A stretch of 64,000 bases of DNA from Streptomyces niveus (GCF_002009175.1 NZ_CP018047.1:7059001-7123000), one strand, 5' to 3'; positions 29,467 to 39,069 are shown, counted from the first letter of the stretch. The notes: a model not told the origin generated them from the letters alone. Made by a program: numbers and translations.

Positions 29467-29471
29467 CCGGC

Positions 29472-31154
29472 TCAGAGCTTGGACAGCTCGTCCACCAGAT
29501 CGTCCAGCCCCAGCGACCCCTGCGACAGAGCCGCCATGTGCCACGCCTTCGCGTCGAACGCGTCGCCGTGCCGCTCGCGCGCGTTCGCCCGGCCCAGCAG
29601 CCACGCCCGCTCGCCCAGTTTGTAGCCGATGGCCTGGGCCGGCATCGACAGATAGCGGGTCAGCTCGCTCTCCACGAAGTCCGCCGGCCTGCCGCTGTGG
29701 TTCCCGAAGAACTCCTGCGCCAGATCGGGTGTCCAGCGCTCACCCGGGTGGAACGGCGAGTCCGCCGGGATCTCCAGCTCCAGATGCATCCCGATGTCCA
29801 CGATCACCCGGCAGGCACGCATCATCTGCGCGTCCAGATAGCCGAGCCTGCGCTCCGCGTCCGGCAGGAAGCCCAGCTCGTCCATCAGCCGCTCCGCGTA
29901 CAGCGCCCAGCCCTCGGCGTTCGCGCTGACACCGCCCACCGACGCCTGGTAGCGCGAGAGCTGGTCGGCGACATGGGTCCACTGCGCGATCTGGAGGTGA
30001 TGGCCGGGGACGCCCTCGTGGTACCAGGTCGACACCAGGTCGTACACCGGGAAGCGCGTCTCGCCCATCGTCGGCAGCCAGGTGGTGCCGGGGCGCGAGA
30101 AGTCCTCCGACGGGCCGGTGTAGTACGGGGCCGCCGCGCCGCCCGCCGGGGCGATACGCGACTCCACCTTCCGTACCCGGTCGGCGAGTTCGAAGTGGGT
30201 GCCGTCCAGCGCCTCGATGGCCTCGTCCATCAGGGCCTGGAGCCACTTGCGTACCTCCTCCACGCCCTCGATGTGCTCGCCGTGCTCGTCGAGATGGGCC
30301 AGCGCCTCCCAAGGGGTCGCGCCGGGCAGGATCTTCGCGGCCTCGGTGGTCATCTCGGCGTGCAGCCGGTGGTACTCGGACCAGCCGTAGGCGTACGCCT
30401 CGTCGAGATCGAGGTCCGTGCCGTTGAAGTAGCGCGACCAGCGGGCGTAGCGCTCGCGGCCCACCGTGTCGGACGCGCCCTCGACGGCCGGCGCGTACAC
30501 GTCGCACATCCAGTCACGCAGCGCGGCGACGGCGCCGGTGGCCTCGGCCGCCGCCGCGGCCAGCTCCGTACGGAGCGAGTCGGGCCCGGCGGCCGCGAAC
30601 TCGTCGAACCAGCCGCTGCCGTCGCCCGCCCACTCCGTGAGCTGCCCGACGAACGTCGCGGTCGGACGGGGCCCGCCCGGCAGATTCCGCTCCAGACCGA
30701 GGGCCAGCGACTCGCGGAACCCGCCCAGGGCGGCCGGTACGGCGCGCAGGCGCTGGGCCACAGCCGCCCAGTCCTCGTCCGTCTCGGCCGGCGTCACGGT
30801 GAAGATCTCGCGGATGTGATGGGCGGGGGAGTGGATGTTGCTGACTGCGCGCAGGTTCTCCTCGGCGTCGTGGACGGCGAGTTCGGCGGTCAGCCGTTCA
30901 CGGAGCAGCCTGGCGCAGCGTCGCTCCTGGTCGTTGTCGGCTCCCGGCAGCTTCGTCGCGATGTCGAGCCTGGCGAGGGTCGCGCGGGCGAGGTCGGCGA
31001 CCTCCCGCGCTCCGGCCGGTGAGAAATCGGGCAGTCGGCCGGAGCTTGCCGCGACGCCCAGGAAGGTACCGGTGATCGGATCGAGTTCGATGAGTGCGTC
31101 GACATAGGCGTCGGCGACCTGGCGGGGCAGCGCGCTGCTGGAAGTGTCTGGCAT
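29472..31154 (-). CDS. DUF885-family probable metallohydrolase
   Basis: A 560-residue helical protein of the DUF885 family. STWYHEGVPGHHLQIAQW contains the HExxGHH-type zinc-binding signature, pointing to a metallopeptidase-like or esterase activity; no family-wide substrate is known. I see no signal peptide, so it is probably cytoplasmic. The length is typical. It sits between two Lrp regulators, which may be chance. Confidence 0.87.
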   Translation of the reverse strand: MPDTSSSALPRQVADAYVDALIELDPITGTFLGVAASSGRLPDFSPAGAREVADLARATLARLDIATKLPGADNDQERRCARLLRERLTAELAVHDAEENLRAVSNIHSPAHHIREIFTVTPAETDEDWAAVAQRLRAVPAALGGFRESLALGLERNLPGGPRPTATFVGQLTEWAGDGSGWFDEFAAAGPDSLRTELAAAAAEATGAVAALRDWMCDVYAPAVEGASDTVGRERYARWSRYFNGTDLDLDEAYAYGWSEYHRLHAEMTTEAAKILPGATPWEALAHLDEHGEHIEGVEEVRKWLQALMDEAIEALDGTHFELADRVRKVESRIAPAGGAAAPYYTGPSEDFSRPGTTWLPTMGETRFPVYDLVSTWYHEGVPGHHLQIAQWTHVADQLSRYQASVGGVSANAEGWALYAERLMDELGFLPDAERRLGYLDAQMMRACRVIVDIGMHLELEIPADSPFHPGERWTPDLAQEFFGNHSGRPADFVESELTRYLSMPAQAIGYKLGERAWLLGRANARERHGDAFDAKAWHMAALSQGSLGLDDLVDELSKL

Positions 31155-31195
31155 GGCGACATCCTCTCCGAGCGAGGACCGCGCGTCACCCTACT

Positions 31196-31696
31196 TCAGG
31201 ACCGCGTTGCCGGTGGAATGGCTGATGAAGGCGGCATAAGGGGACCACAGTCCCACTGCTGGAAGACCAACCGGGTCTCGACACGGGCCACTTCCGGCCG
31301 CGAGGTGAACTCGTCCACCACGAGCCGCTGAAGATCCGCCGTGTCGGCGACCGCCACAAGGACCAGATAGTCGTCGGGACCGGTCAGATGGAACAGCGAA
31401 CGGGACTCCGGCAGGCCCCTGATCCGCTCCACGAACGGCTTGATCAGCTCGCGGCGGTGCGGCCGGACCTGCACGGACAGCAACGCCTGGAGGCCACGGC
31501 CGAGTTTGGCCGGATCGAGGCGCAGCTGATGTCCCAGAATCACTCCGGAGCGCCGAAGTCTGGCCACCCGGTCCAGACAGGTCGACGCGGCGACGCCGAC
31601 CTCGGCGGCGATCTCCCGGTAGGTGGTCCGCGCATCGTTCTGCAACAGGCGCAGTATGTGCAGATCGACCGTGTCCAGTACGACAGACTCACTCAT
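31196..31696 (-). CDS. Lrp/AsnC-family transcriptional regulator (second)
   Basis: The 166-residue protein has the AsnC-type helix-turn-helix (LHILRLLQNDARTTYREIAA; VAASTCLDRVARLR) and the effector domain with GPDDYLVLVAVADTADLQ. It is divergent from a trans-sulfuration-type PLP enzyme 59 bases away, its presumptive target. ATG 31696 is preceded by TACGTT six bases upstream on the minus strand and lacks a Shine-Dalgarno; the long open frame upstream is not real. Confidence 0.92.
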   Translation of the reverse strand: MSESVVLDTVDLHILRLLQNDARTTYREIAAEVGVAASTCLDRVARLRRSGVILGHQLRLDPAKLGRGLQALLSVQVRPHRRELIKPFVERIRGLPESRSLFHLTGPDDYLVLVAVADTADLQRLVVDEFTSRPEVARVETRLVFQQWDCGPLMPPSSAIPPATRS

Positions 31697-31702
31697 CCGG
31701 CG

Positions 31703-31727
31703 AACGTAACACGGAGGATTCCCCGTG
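31703..31727. promoter_or_regulatory. Lrp/PLP-enzyme divergent control region
   Basis: TACGTT on the minus strand (31703-31708) is a -10-like hexamer six bases before the Lrp start. CACGG (31710-31714) and CCGTG (31723-31727) are inverted arms in the 59-bp gap and a possible Lrp site. Confidence 0.4.
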
Positions 31728-31755
31728 ATTCCCGCCGTGTGTTCAGAGTGCGTCC

Positions 31756-33021
31756 ATGGACTCCCTGGATGCCGGTGGCATGAGCGAACCCGTAGCCGTA
31801 CCCCCGTCCGCGACGCTCCCCCGGGCGCTGGCGACCGAGGCCGTGCACGCGGGTCGCGAGGACCTCGCACGGCTCGGTGTGCACGCGGCGCCGATCGATC
31901 TGTCGACGACCTACCCCTCCTACGACACCCGTGACGAAGCGGCGCGGATCGACGAGTTCGCCGCCACCGGCGCCCGCCCCGAGGGCCCGCCCGTGTACGC
32001 GCGCCTGGACAACCCGACGACGGCCCGTTTCGAGACGGCGCTCGCCCGGCTGGAGGGTACCGAGAGCGCGGTGGCCTTCGCCAGCGGCATGGCGGCGCTC
32101 ACCGCGGTCCTGCTCGTACGGTCCGGCTCGGGCCTGCGGCATGTCGTCGCGGTACGGCCTCTGTACGGATGCAGCGACCACCTGCTGACCGCGGGCCTCC
32201 TCGGTACGGAGGTGACGTGGACCGACCCGGCGGGCATCGCCGACGCGATCCGCCCCGACACCGGTCTGGTGATGGTCGAGACCCCCGCGAACCCGACCCT
32301 CGCGGAGGTCGACATCGCCGCCGTCGCCCATGCCTGCGGCTCGATACCGCTGCTGGTCGACAACACCTTCGCCACGCCCGTGCTGCAACGGCCCGTCGAG
32401 CACGGCGCGCGGCTGGTCCTGCACAGCGCGACGAAGTATCTCGGCGGGCACGGTGACGTGCTCGGCGGAGTCGTCGCGTGCGACGAGGAGTTCGCGCGCA
32501 AGCTGCGCCAGGTGCGGTTCGCGACCGGCGGTGTCCTGCACCCGATGGCCGGCTATCTGCTGCTGCGCGGTCTGTCCACGCTGCCCGTGCGGGTACGGGC
32601 GGCCTCGGCCACCGCGGCCGACCTGGCCCGCAGGCTGGCCGTCGACCCGCGCGTCGCCCGGGTCCACTACCCGAGCATCGGCGGAGCGATGGTCTCCTTC
32701 GAGGTGTACGGGGACCCGCACGAGGTGATCGCCGGCGTCCGGCTGATCACCCCGGCGGTCAGCCTCGGCAGCGTGGACTCGCTCATCCAGCACCCGGCCT
32801 CCATCAGCCACCGGATCGTGGCGGAGGGCGACCGGCGTTCGGCCGGGGTGAGCGACCGGCTGCTGCGGATGTCGGTCGGCCTGGAGGACGTCGAGGACCT
32901 CTGGCGGGATCTGACCGAGGCGCTGAGCGTCCGGTCCGGCCGCGCGTCGCGATCTCCGGAGTCCCGGACCGGGGCGCTCGCGGCGGCTCGTACGGCGCCG
33001 CCTACCGGGTCCCGTACGTAG
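31756..33021 (+). CDS. Cys/Met-metabolism PLP enzyme (cystathionine/methionine gamma-lyase type)
   Basis: The 421-residue protein belongs to the trans-sulfuration family: PVYARLDNPTTARFE, FASGMAALTAVLL, the ETPANPTL segment, DNTFATPVLQRP, and the cofactor lysine in LHSATKYLGGHGD. It should cleave or replace at the gamma position of a sulfur amino acid; gamma-lyase versus synthase cannot be told. The C-terminal tail beyond the fold is Ala/Arg-rich. An in-frame ATG at 31780 is an alternative start. The last 20 bases overlap the convergent gene. Confidence 0.88.
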   Translation: MDSLDAGGMSEPVAVPPSATLPRALATEAVHAGREDLARLGVHAAPIDLSTTYPSYDTRDEAARIDEFAATGARPEGPPVYARLDNPTTARFETALARLEGTESAVAFASGMAALTAVLLVRSGSGLRHVVAVRPLYGCSDHLLTAGLLGTEVTWTDPAGIADAIRPDTGLVMVETPANPTLAEVDIAAVAHACGSIPLLVDNTFATPVLQRPVEHGARLVLHSATKYLGGHGDVLGGVVACDEEFARKLRQVRFATGGVLHPMAGYLLLRGLSTLPVRVRAASATAADLARRLAVDPRVARVHYPSIGGAMVSFEVYGDPHEVIAGVRLITPAVSLGSVDSLIQHPASISHRIVAEGDRRSAGVSDRLLRMSVGLEDVEDLWRDLTEALSVRSGRASRSPESRTGALAAARTAPPTGSRT

Positions 33022-34477
33022 CACCCGGCCGGATGCCGTACGACGTCCCGTGCGTCGTTGCGTGCGGTGTCTCGTCCGTGGCCGGCGTCTGCCGCTCGTC
33101 CGTCCCCCTGAGGCGGGCGGTGACGACCAGCGTCCCACCCTCTATCTGGTAGTCGAGCGGCAGACCCAGTCCGCGCATGGCGGCGACCATGCCTGTGTTG
33201 GACGCCTGCGTGACGGCGTACACGCTCGCGCAGCCCGCCTCGACGGCGAGCGCGACCAGCCTGCCGAGGAGTTCGGAGCCGATACCGCGCCGCTGCCAGG
33301 CGTCCTCGACGATCAGCGCGACCTCGGTCTCCTCGCCGTCCCACAGGAGGTGGCCGAGCGCGACGAGACGTCCGGACGCCGTCTGGACCTTCAGCGTCCG
33401 CCCGTGCCGCGGGCTCAGCAGATGGTCGAGATAGCGGTCCGCGTCTCCCACCGGACCGTGGTAGCGCAGGTCCAGGGTGCGCTCCGAGCAGCGCTCGTGC
33501 ATCGCCGTCGCCGCGTCGACGTCGCTCTGGTCGGCGCGGCGCACGGTGATCCTGCCCTCGGGCAGCGTCAGGACGTCCCGGCTCCGCGGGACGCGCGGGC
33601 CGAGGCGGGCGTCGAGTTCGACCAGGGCGTGGGCCCTGGCGAACTCGGTGGGCGTGAACGGCAGATGGTGGCGCTCGACGGTGATGGTGCCGCCGTTCGG
33701 GTCGCGCAGCCGCATCGTGGTGCTCTCCAGGATGCCCTCGACGGGGGCGCTCTCGCCGGTCGGTCGGCCGGCGGGGGAGACGGCGGGCAGCGAGTGGATC
33801 GTGCACCGGCCGAGCAACTGGCGCAGGGCCAGCGGCAGTTCGGCGGCGTCCAGGGCGGTACGGGTGGCCAGGCCCAGGACCCGGGTCGGCGCGTCCACGA
33901 GATCGTGCGTGTCGGCGCGCTCGATCCAGATGTCGCTGCCGCCCGCGAGGGAGATCTCACGGGTGAGCTGGCGCGCGGGCAGCGCGGCGGGCGCGCGCAG
34001 CAGGAACTCGTCGACGGTGCCGGTGGCCAGCGGGTGCGTCTGGAGCGTGAGGATGTCCACCCGGCGACGGGCGAGGACGGTGCACAGGGCGGCCAGCGAA
34101 CCGGGGGCGTCACGCACGGTGGCCCGCATCCGCCACAGCGCGGTGGCGGTGTCCGCGGCGAGGTCGGTCCGCTCCTCGGCCCCGGCCGGAGCGCCCTCGT
34201 GCGCACCCGACGCGCCGTCGGCCGACGGTCCGTCAACCGGTGGGGCGTGGTCGTGATCGTGGCCGTGGCGCCTTGACCACCAGGTGTGGAATCCGGCCGT
34301 GATGATCAGGGCGATCGCGGAGGCGACGAGCAGCACGGGCCCGTCCGGCCCGTGCACGATCATGTTCGCGACAGCGTCGGCGACCGCCACCGCGGTGAAC
34401 AGGGCGGCCAGTTCGACGAGATCCCGGCGCCAGTGATGGGGGCGCCGGGCACTCTTCGATGAAGTCACATCGGTCAT
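33002..34477 (-). CDS. Membrane-anchored protein with ACT-like region and C-terminal GNAT domain
   Basis: The 491-residue protein has two predicted transmembrane helices (about 20-40 and 46-66), a His/Asp cluster (HGHDHDH), an ACT-like region around residues 115-190 (LWRMRATVRDAPGSLAALCT), a middle region of unknown fold, and a GNAT acetyltransferase domain around 330-460 (VEDAWQRRGIGSELLGRLVA is the acetyl-CoA loop). ACT domains bind amino acids, so the acetylation may be allosterically controlled, as in known amino-acid-regulated lysine acetyltransferases. The promoter-side DNA (34530-34580) is strikingly AT-rich for this genome. Confidence 0.85.
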   Translation of the reverse strand: MTDVTSSKSARRPHHWRRDLVELAALFTAVAVADAVANMIVHGPDGPVLLVASAIALIITAGFHTWWSRRHGHDHDHAPPVDGPSADGASGAHEGAPAGAEERTDLAADTATALWRMRATVRDAPGSLAALCTVLARRRVDILTLQTHPLATGTVDEFLLRAPAALPARQLTREISLAGGSDIWIERADTHDLVDAPTRVLGLATRTALDAAELPLALRQLLGRCTIHSLPAVSPAGRPTGESAPVEGILESTTMRLRDPNGGTITVERHHLPFTPTEFARAHALVELDARLGPRVPRSRDVLTLPEGRITVRRADQSDVDAATAMHERCSERTLDLRYHGPVGDADRYLDHLLSPRHGRTLKVQTASGRLVALGHLLWDGEETEVALIVEDAWQRRGIGSELLGRLVALAVEAGCASVYAVTQASNTGMVAAMRGLGLPLDYQIEGGTLVVTARLRGTDERQTPATDETPHATTHGTSYGIRPGATYGTR

Positions 34478-34555
34478 GACCTCACTGTGACCCAATGGTG
34501 TTGCGCGATCGCGAACGTACTGTGACTGATGGGTAAAAGATGCTTCTGTTCGCCT

Positions 34556-34575
34556 ATCAACTACTTTTGGTTGAT
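34556..34575. other. AT-rich inverted repeat between GNAT and phoD genes
   Basis: ATCAAC (34556-34561) and GTTGAT (34570-34575) flank an 8-base T-rich loop. It sits upstream of the GNAT gene and beyond the phoD stop, so it could be a promoter-region operator or a phoD terminator. Confidence 0.45.
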
Positions 34576-34669
34576 TTATGGCGTGCGATGGCCGCGTCCC
34601 GTTCCACCTTGACGTCCGGGGCGGGATCCGCGTCCTCCCGCGAGGCTACCCGCCCCGGACACACCGGGC

Positions 34670-36274
34670 CTACTGGCCGACGCGGCCCGGCTTCAGCACC
34701 TTGGTGAACAGCACCTTGTTCCCCTCGGCCCGCAGCCGCACCGTCAACTCGCCGCTGCCGCCGTCGATGTCCACCTCGCCGAAGTACTGCGGCGACTCCA
34801 TCGGCGAGACGTTCGGCCGGTCCGGAGCCTGTACGAAGACACGGTTCGGCCCGAAGGTCCCGTCCAGCGCGTTCGCCTGGAACCCGCCCGCCGCCAGCGG
34901 ACCCGACACGAACTCCCAGAACGGCGCGAAGTCCTTGAACGCCGCCCCCTCCGGCTCGTAGTGCTGCGCCGACGTGTAGTGCACGTCCGCCGTCAGCCAC
35001 ACCGTGCCGGTGATCCGGCGGTGCTTGATGTACCGCAGCAGATCGGCGATCTGGAGCTCCCGCCCCAGCGGCGCGCCCGGGTCGCCCTGCGCGATCGCCT
35101 CGATGTTCGCCGTACCGTCCGGCACGACCAGACCGATCGGCATATCGGCGGCGATCACCTTCCACACCGCCCGTGAGCGCGACAACTCGCGCTTGAGCCA
35201 GTCCAGTTGCTCGGCGCCGAGAATGCCCGTCGTGTCGTCGGCCTGCCGGCCGGGGGAGTTGGCGTTGCGGAACGAGCGCATGTCCAGCACGAACACGTCG
35301 AGCAGCGGCCCGTACCGCACCACCCGGTGCACCCGCCGGTCCTCGCCGCGCGCGCGGAGCGTCGGCACCGGGAAGTACTCGCCGAACGCCTGGATCGAGC
35401 GCGCCGCCAGCACGTCGACGTTCTTCTCCTGGTAGCGGACGTCGTCCAGGATCTGCCCCGGATACCAGTTGTTGCGCACCTCGTGGTCGTCCCACTGCAC
35501 GATCGTCGGCACCTGCGCGTTGAACCGGCGCACGTTGTGGTCGAGCAGGTTGTAGCGGAACTGGCCCCGGTACTCGTCCAGCGTCTCGGCGACCTTCGAC
35601 TTCTCCTCGGTGACGAGGTTGCGCCAGACCCGCCCGTCCGGCAGCGTCACGGACGGCACCAGCGGCCCGTCCGCGTACACGGTGTCGCCGCTGCACAGGA
35701 AGAAGTCCGGGTCGAGCCGCCGCATGTCGTCGTACGCGCGATAGCCGCCGATGTCCGGGTTGATGCCCCATCCCTGGCCGGCGATGTCGCCCGACCACAG
35801 GAACCGCACGCCCTGCCGGCGCCGCGCCGGGGCCGTACGGAACGTGCCGTACACCGGCTCGCCCGTACGCCGGGGGTCGTCGGGGTCGGCGAGCGTCACC
35901 CGGTAGTGCACCTGCTCACCGGCGGGCAGTCCGCGCAGCGGCGTCGTGCCCGTGAAGTCGGTGCCGGGGCCCAGCAGCGGACCGTGCCAGGTGCGCGCAC
36001 GGCGGAAGGACTCCGTCGCCGAGGTCTCCACCAGCATCCGCGCGGGCCGGTCGGAGCGGATCCACACCAGTCCGGACGACGAGGTGACATCGCCCGTCTG
36101 GACGCCCCACTCGGCGCTCGGCCGGCCGGAGCGCGCCTGCGCGGGAGCGGCGCCGGCGACCGTCCCGGCGACGGCGGCGGCGGTCGCCGGCAGGGCCAGA
36201 GCGGCCGAGGCGGCGAGGGAGCCGCGCAGTACGGTGCGGCGGTCCGTGGCCGGACTCGGGGAACTGTTCGTCAT
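34670..36274 (-). CDS. phoD: Secreted alkaline phosphatase/phosphodiesterase PhoD
   Basis: The 534-residue protein starts with a Tat signal (DRRTVLRG, a hydrophobic Ala-rich stretch, then APAQA before the mature protein). The mature part has the PhoD N-terminal domain (WGVQTGDVTSSSGLVWIRSD in two parts) and the metallophosphatase core with FLCSGDTVYADGP, WDDHEVRNNWYPG and WLTADVHYTSAQHY as metal-binding segments. It releases phosphate from phosphoesters outside the cell, including teichoic-acid-type substrates. A PHO box 84 bases upstream fits PhoP control under phosphate starvation. Confidence 0.95.
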   Translation of the reverse strand: MTNSSPSPATDRRTVLRGSLAASAALALPATAAAVAGTVAGAAPAQARSGRPSAEWGVQTGDVTSSSGLVWIRSDRPARMLVETSATESFRRARTWHGPLLGPGTDFTGTTPLRGLPAGEQVHYRVTLADPDDPRRTGEPVYGTFRTAPARRRQGVRFLWSGDIAGQGWGINPDIGGYRAYDDMRRLDPDFFLCSGDTVYADGPLVPSVTLPDGRVWRNLVTEEKSKVAETLDEYRGQFRYNLLDHNVRRFNAQVPTIVQWDDHEVRNNWYPGQILDDVRYQEKNVDVLAARSIQAFGEYFPVPTLRARGEDRRVHRVVRYGPLLDVFVLDMRSFRNANSPGRQADDTTGILGAEQLDWLKRELSRSRAVWKVIAADMPIGLVVPDGTANIEAIAQGDPGAPLGRELQIADLLRYIKHRRITGTVWLTADVHYTSAQHYEPEGAAFKDFAPFWEFVSGPLAAGGFQANALDGTFGPNRVFVQAPDRPNVSPMESPQYFGEVDIDGGSGELTVRLRAEGNKVLFTKVLKPGRVGQ

Positions 36275-36357
36275 CGATGTGCCTCCTGCGGCGGGCTCGG
36301 TGGGACCGTGACCTGGGGAATGGTTCGACGTGCCATACGTAGCCCCCGGCGACGGCC

Positions 36358-36379
36358 GGCACACGAACCCCGGGTGAAC
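36358..36379 (-). promoter_or_regulatory. PHO box (PhoP-binding direct repeats) of phoD
   Basis: On the minus strand two consecutive 11-base units read GTTCACCCGGG then GTTCGTGTGCC, matching the streptomycete PHO-box unit (GTTCACC core). They lie 84-105 bases before the phoD start, with a TACGTA/TATGGC region downstream that could serve as -10. Confidence 0.75.
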
Positions 36380-36459
36380 AACCCACCCGGCACGGCCCGT
36401 CCGCCATGGCCCGCCCCCGGGGACGCCCCGTACGCCTCGTTCATCACCCGTGCCCGGCG

Positions 36460-37929
36460 TCAGTCCCGCCCGACCGCCTCGGCCAGCAGCCGCACCCCGC
36501 GCGTGATGTCCGACGGCGACTGGTGCGCGTACCCCATGACCAGCCGCACCCGGCCGTCGTCCGGCCGAGCCGTCCCGTGGTACGCCAGCGCGCGCAGCGC
36601 GACACCGGCCGCCGCCGCCCGCTCCAGGAACCGCACCTCGGGGCCGTAACGCCCCGGCAGCAGCGCGATGATGTGCAGACCCGCCGCGATTCCGCTGACC
36701 TCGGTGCCGGGGAAGTGCTCGTCCAGCGCCGCGATCAGGGTGTCCCTGCGCCGCTGGTACGCCAGTCGGCAGCGGCGCAAGTGGCGGTCGTAACCGCCCT
36801 GTTCGACGAAGTCGGCGAGCAGCGCCTGCTCCAGTACGGGATTGCCGAGGTCCATCGTGCGCTTGCGCTCGACCAGTTCCTCGGTCAGCTCCTCCGGCGC
36901 CAGCAGCCAGCCGATCCGCAGCCCCGGCGCCATCGACTTGCTGACCGAGCCCATGTACGCCACGCGCTCCGGATCCAGGCCCTGCAACGCGCCGACCGGG
37001 GCCCGGTCGTAACGGAAGTCCCCGTCGTAGTCGTCCTCCAGGACGAAACCGTCCACCGACCGTGCCCAGTCCAGGAGTTCGGTCCTGCGCGCCGCCGAGT
37101 AGGCGATACCTGACGGGTACTGATGCGCCGGGGTCGTCACCACCGCGCGTACACCCGCCCGCGCCGCCGCGCCCGGCACCAGACCCTCGCAGTCCACCGG
37201 CAGCGGGACCGAACGCAGCCCGGCCGAGCCGAGCACCGCGACGTTCTCCGGGCTGCCGGGGTCCTCGACACCCACGGTGCGCGCCCCGCGCCGGTGCAGC
37301 GCGAACCCGAGCAGCGTCATCGCCTGCGCCACCCCCGAACAGACCAGCAGCCGCTCCGGATCGGCCACCACCCCCCGCCGCCGGGTCAGCAGCGCCGCCA
37401 GCGCCGTACGCAGCTCCGGCAGACCCCGCGGATCCGGATAGCCGAGCGCCCGGTGCGGCAGCCGCGCCAGTACGGCCCGGTGCGCGGCGCCCCACGCGGC
37501 GCGCGGGAAGAGCGAGAGGTCCGGCGTACCGGGCACGAAGTCCGCCCGCGCGCCCGGTGGATGGGGCGCCCGGTCACGCACGGCCGGGGCCGCCGCCCGC
37601 ACGGCGTCACCCACCCAGGTCCCCGAGCCGTGACCGCTGCGCAGATAGCCCTCGGCCGTGAGCTGTTCGTACGCGTCGGTGACCAGGCCGCGCGACACAC
37701 CGAGATCGGCGGCGAGTTCACGGCTCGACGGCAGCCGGGTGCCCGCCGCCAGCCGCCCCGACCGCACCGCCTCACGCAGGGCCGACTGGAGCACGCGCCC
37801 ACGGCGGCGGGCCGGCGCGGACGCGAGCAGCACGTCCCACGCCTCGGTCCACGCGGTACGCGACCCGGCGGCCGCCCCGTGCCCGCGACCGGCTGCGCCG
37901 TCACCCGAAGTGGTTCCCGATACCGTCAT
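36460..37929 (-). CDS. MocR-type GntR regulator with aminotransferase domain
   Basis: The 489-residue protein fuses an N-terminal GntR winged helix ([32 protein letters not shown]) to a class I aminotransferase fold with DDYDGDFRY and the PLP-binding lysine in [15 protein letters not shown]. MocR/PdxR/GabR proteins use PLP plus an amine as signal. It is divergent from an EamA transporter with only 48 bases between starts. That gap contains the direct repeat GGACC-N7-GGACC. Confidence 0.93.
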   Translation of the reverse strand: MTVSGTTSGDGAAGRGHGAAAGSRTAWTEAWDVLLASAPARRRGRVLQSALREAVRSGRLAAGTRLPSSRELAADLGVSRGLVTDAYEQLTAEGYLRSGHGSGTWVGDAVRAAAPAVRDRAPHPPGARADFVPGTPDLSLFPRAAWGAAHRAVLARLPHRALGYPDPRGLPELRTALAALLTRRRGVVADPERLLVCSGVAQAMTLLGFALHRRGARTVGVEDPGSPENVAVLGSAGLRSVPLPVDCEGLVPGAAARAGVRAVVTTPAHQYPSGIAYSAARRTELLDWARSVDGFVLEDDYDGDFRYDRAPVGALQGLDPERVAYMGSVSKSMAPGLRIGWLLAPEELTEELVERKRTMDLGNPVLEQALLADFVEQGGYDRHLRRCRLAYQRRRDTLIAALDEHFPGTEVSGIAAGLHIIALLPGRYGPEVRFLERAAAAGVALRALAYHGTARPDDGRVRLVMGYAHQSPSDITRGVRLLAEAVGRD

Positions 37930-37935
37930 GGAAGT

Positions 37936-37970
37936 GGACCTTAAACCGGACCACCTTCCTTTCGTAGCGT
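37936..37970 (+). promoter_or_regulatory. MocR/EamA divergent promoter with GGACC direct repeats
   Basis: GGACC occurs at 37936-37940 and 37948-37952 (12-bp period), flanking a TTAAAC -35-like sequence (37941-37946). TAGCGT (37965-37970) stands seven bases before the EamA ATG. This looks like a leaderless promoter with the MocR site over its -35. Confidence 0.5.
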
Positions 37971-37977
37971 CGCCCTC

Positions 37978-38910
37978 ATGACAGCCACACCCCGGGGCAA
38001 CTCCCTGACCGGCATGCTTCTCGCCGCCTTCGCCTGCACGCTCGTCGGTGCCTCGTTCACCGCCAACAGCGTCCTCGGCGACTACCCGTACGCCGGCGGC
38101 CAGGCCCTGCGCTACGGCATCGCCTGTCTGCTGCTCCTCCCGCTCGTCGCCCGGGGCGCCGCCGCGCCCCTGCGCGCCCTGACCCGCCGGCAGTGGGGCC
38201 GGCTGGCCGCCGTCGCCGGGGTCGGCATGGTCGGCTTCAACCTGTCCGTCATCGCCGCCGAACGCACCGCGGAGCCCGCCGTGCCCGGAGTCTTCGTCGG
38301 CTGCGCGCCGGTCGTCGTCGCCGTCCTCTTCCCCCTGCTCGGCCGGCGCCGCCCCGCGCGCGCCGTCGTGTACGGCGCGCTGCTGGTCGCCGTCGGCGCG
38401 TTCACCGTCCAGGGCTGGGGGCGTACGGACGCGGCCGGCATCGCCTGGTCGGTCGCCGCGCTCGTCGGCGAGGTCGGCTTCGCCGTACTGGCCGTACCGG
38501 TACTGCGTCCGCTCGGACCCAAGCTGCTCTCCGCGACGGTGGCCGGCGTCGCCGCGATCGAGTCCACGATCGCCGGACTCGTCCTGGACGGAACCGGGTT
38601 CGTGCGCGTCCCCACCGGCGAGGAGGCGGTCGCGCTCGGCTGGCAGGCGGCTGTGGTGACGGTGGTCGGGTTCATCTGCTGGTACATGGGCATGCAGCGC
38701 ATCGGCGCGGAGCGGGCCACGCTCTTTTCCGGCCTCATCCCGGTGGCGGCGGCGCTCACCGCGCCCGTGGTGGGCACGGGGGCGTACGGCCCCGCGCAGG
38801 CCGCCGGAAGCCTGCTCGTGGGCGTCGGTGTGGCGCTCGGCTCCGGGGCGTTCCGGGCACGCGTGGCCGCTCTGCCGGTCGCGGAGAACGAGCGCGTCCC
38901 CGCGCCCTGA
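37978..38910 (+). CDS. EamA/DMT-family transporter (MocR-linked)
   Basis: The 310-residue protein has ten transmembrane helices in two EamA halves ([19 protein letters not shown] at the N-terminus; the second half from about residue 150, with [17 protein letters not shown]). The divergent MocR regulator implies that the transported compound is an amine, amino acid or B6 vitamer, by analogy with other MocR-transporter pairs. TAGCGT ends seven bases before the start codon, so translation is probably from a leaderless mRNA. Confidence 0.88.
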   Translation: MTATPRGNSLTGMLLAAFACTLVGASFTANSVLGDYPYAGGQALRYGIACLLLLPLVARGAAAPLRALTRRQWGRLAAVAGVGMVGFNLSVIAAERTAEPAVPGVFVGCAPVVVAVLFPLLGRRRPARAVVYGALLVAVGAFTVQGWGRTDAAGIAWSVAALVGEVGFAVLAVPVLRPLGPKLLSATVAGVAAIESTIAGLVLDGTGFVRVPTGEEAVALGWQAAVVTVVGFICWYMGMQRIGAERATLFSGLIPVAAALTAPVVGTGAYGPAQAAGSLLVGVGVALGSGAFRARVAALPVAENERVPAP

Positions 38911-39055
38911 CATGCCGGTATGTGTCTGTCCCGACACCTCGGGTCCCCGTCCCCGGGGCTCCCACCTGCTGATGTTGTCGTTTCACGCCAAACCCGCGAA
39001 CTCTGCGTGAACGGTCTGTGGCAGAGTGCGATTCCGTCCGGGAGTGACCGCAGGA

Positions 39056-39069
39056 TTGGTCTTGACCAA
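39056..39069. promoter_or_regulatory. DasR/HutC-type operator upstream of the GntR gene
   Basis: TTGGTC-TT-GACCAA has 6-bp perfect arms and closely matches the dre consensus core (TGGTCTAGACCA) of DasR-like HutC regulators. It lies about 100 bases before the GntR start, near an AT-rich stretch (39108-39122) that could hold a promoter. Confidence 0.6.
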
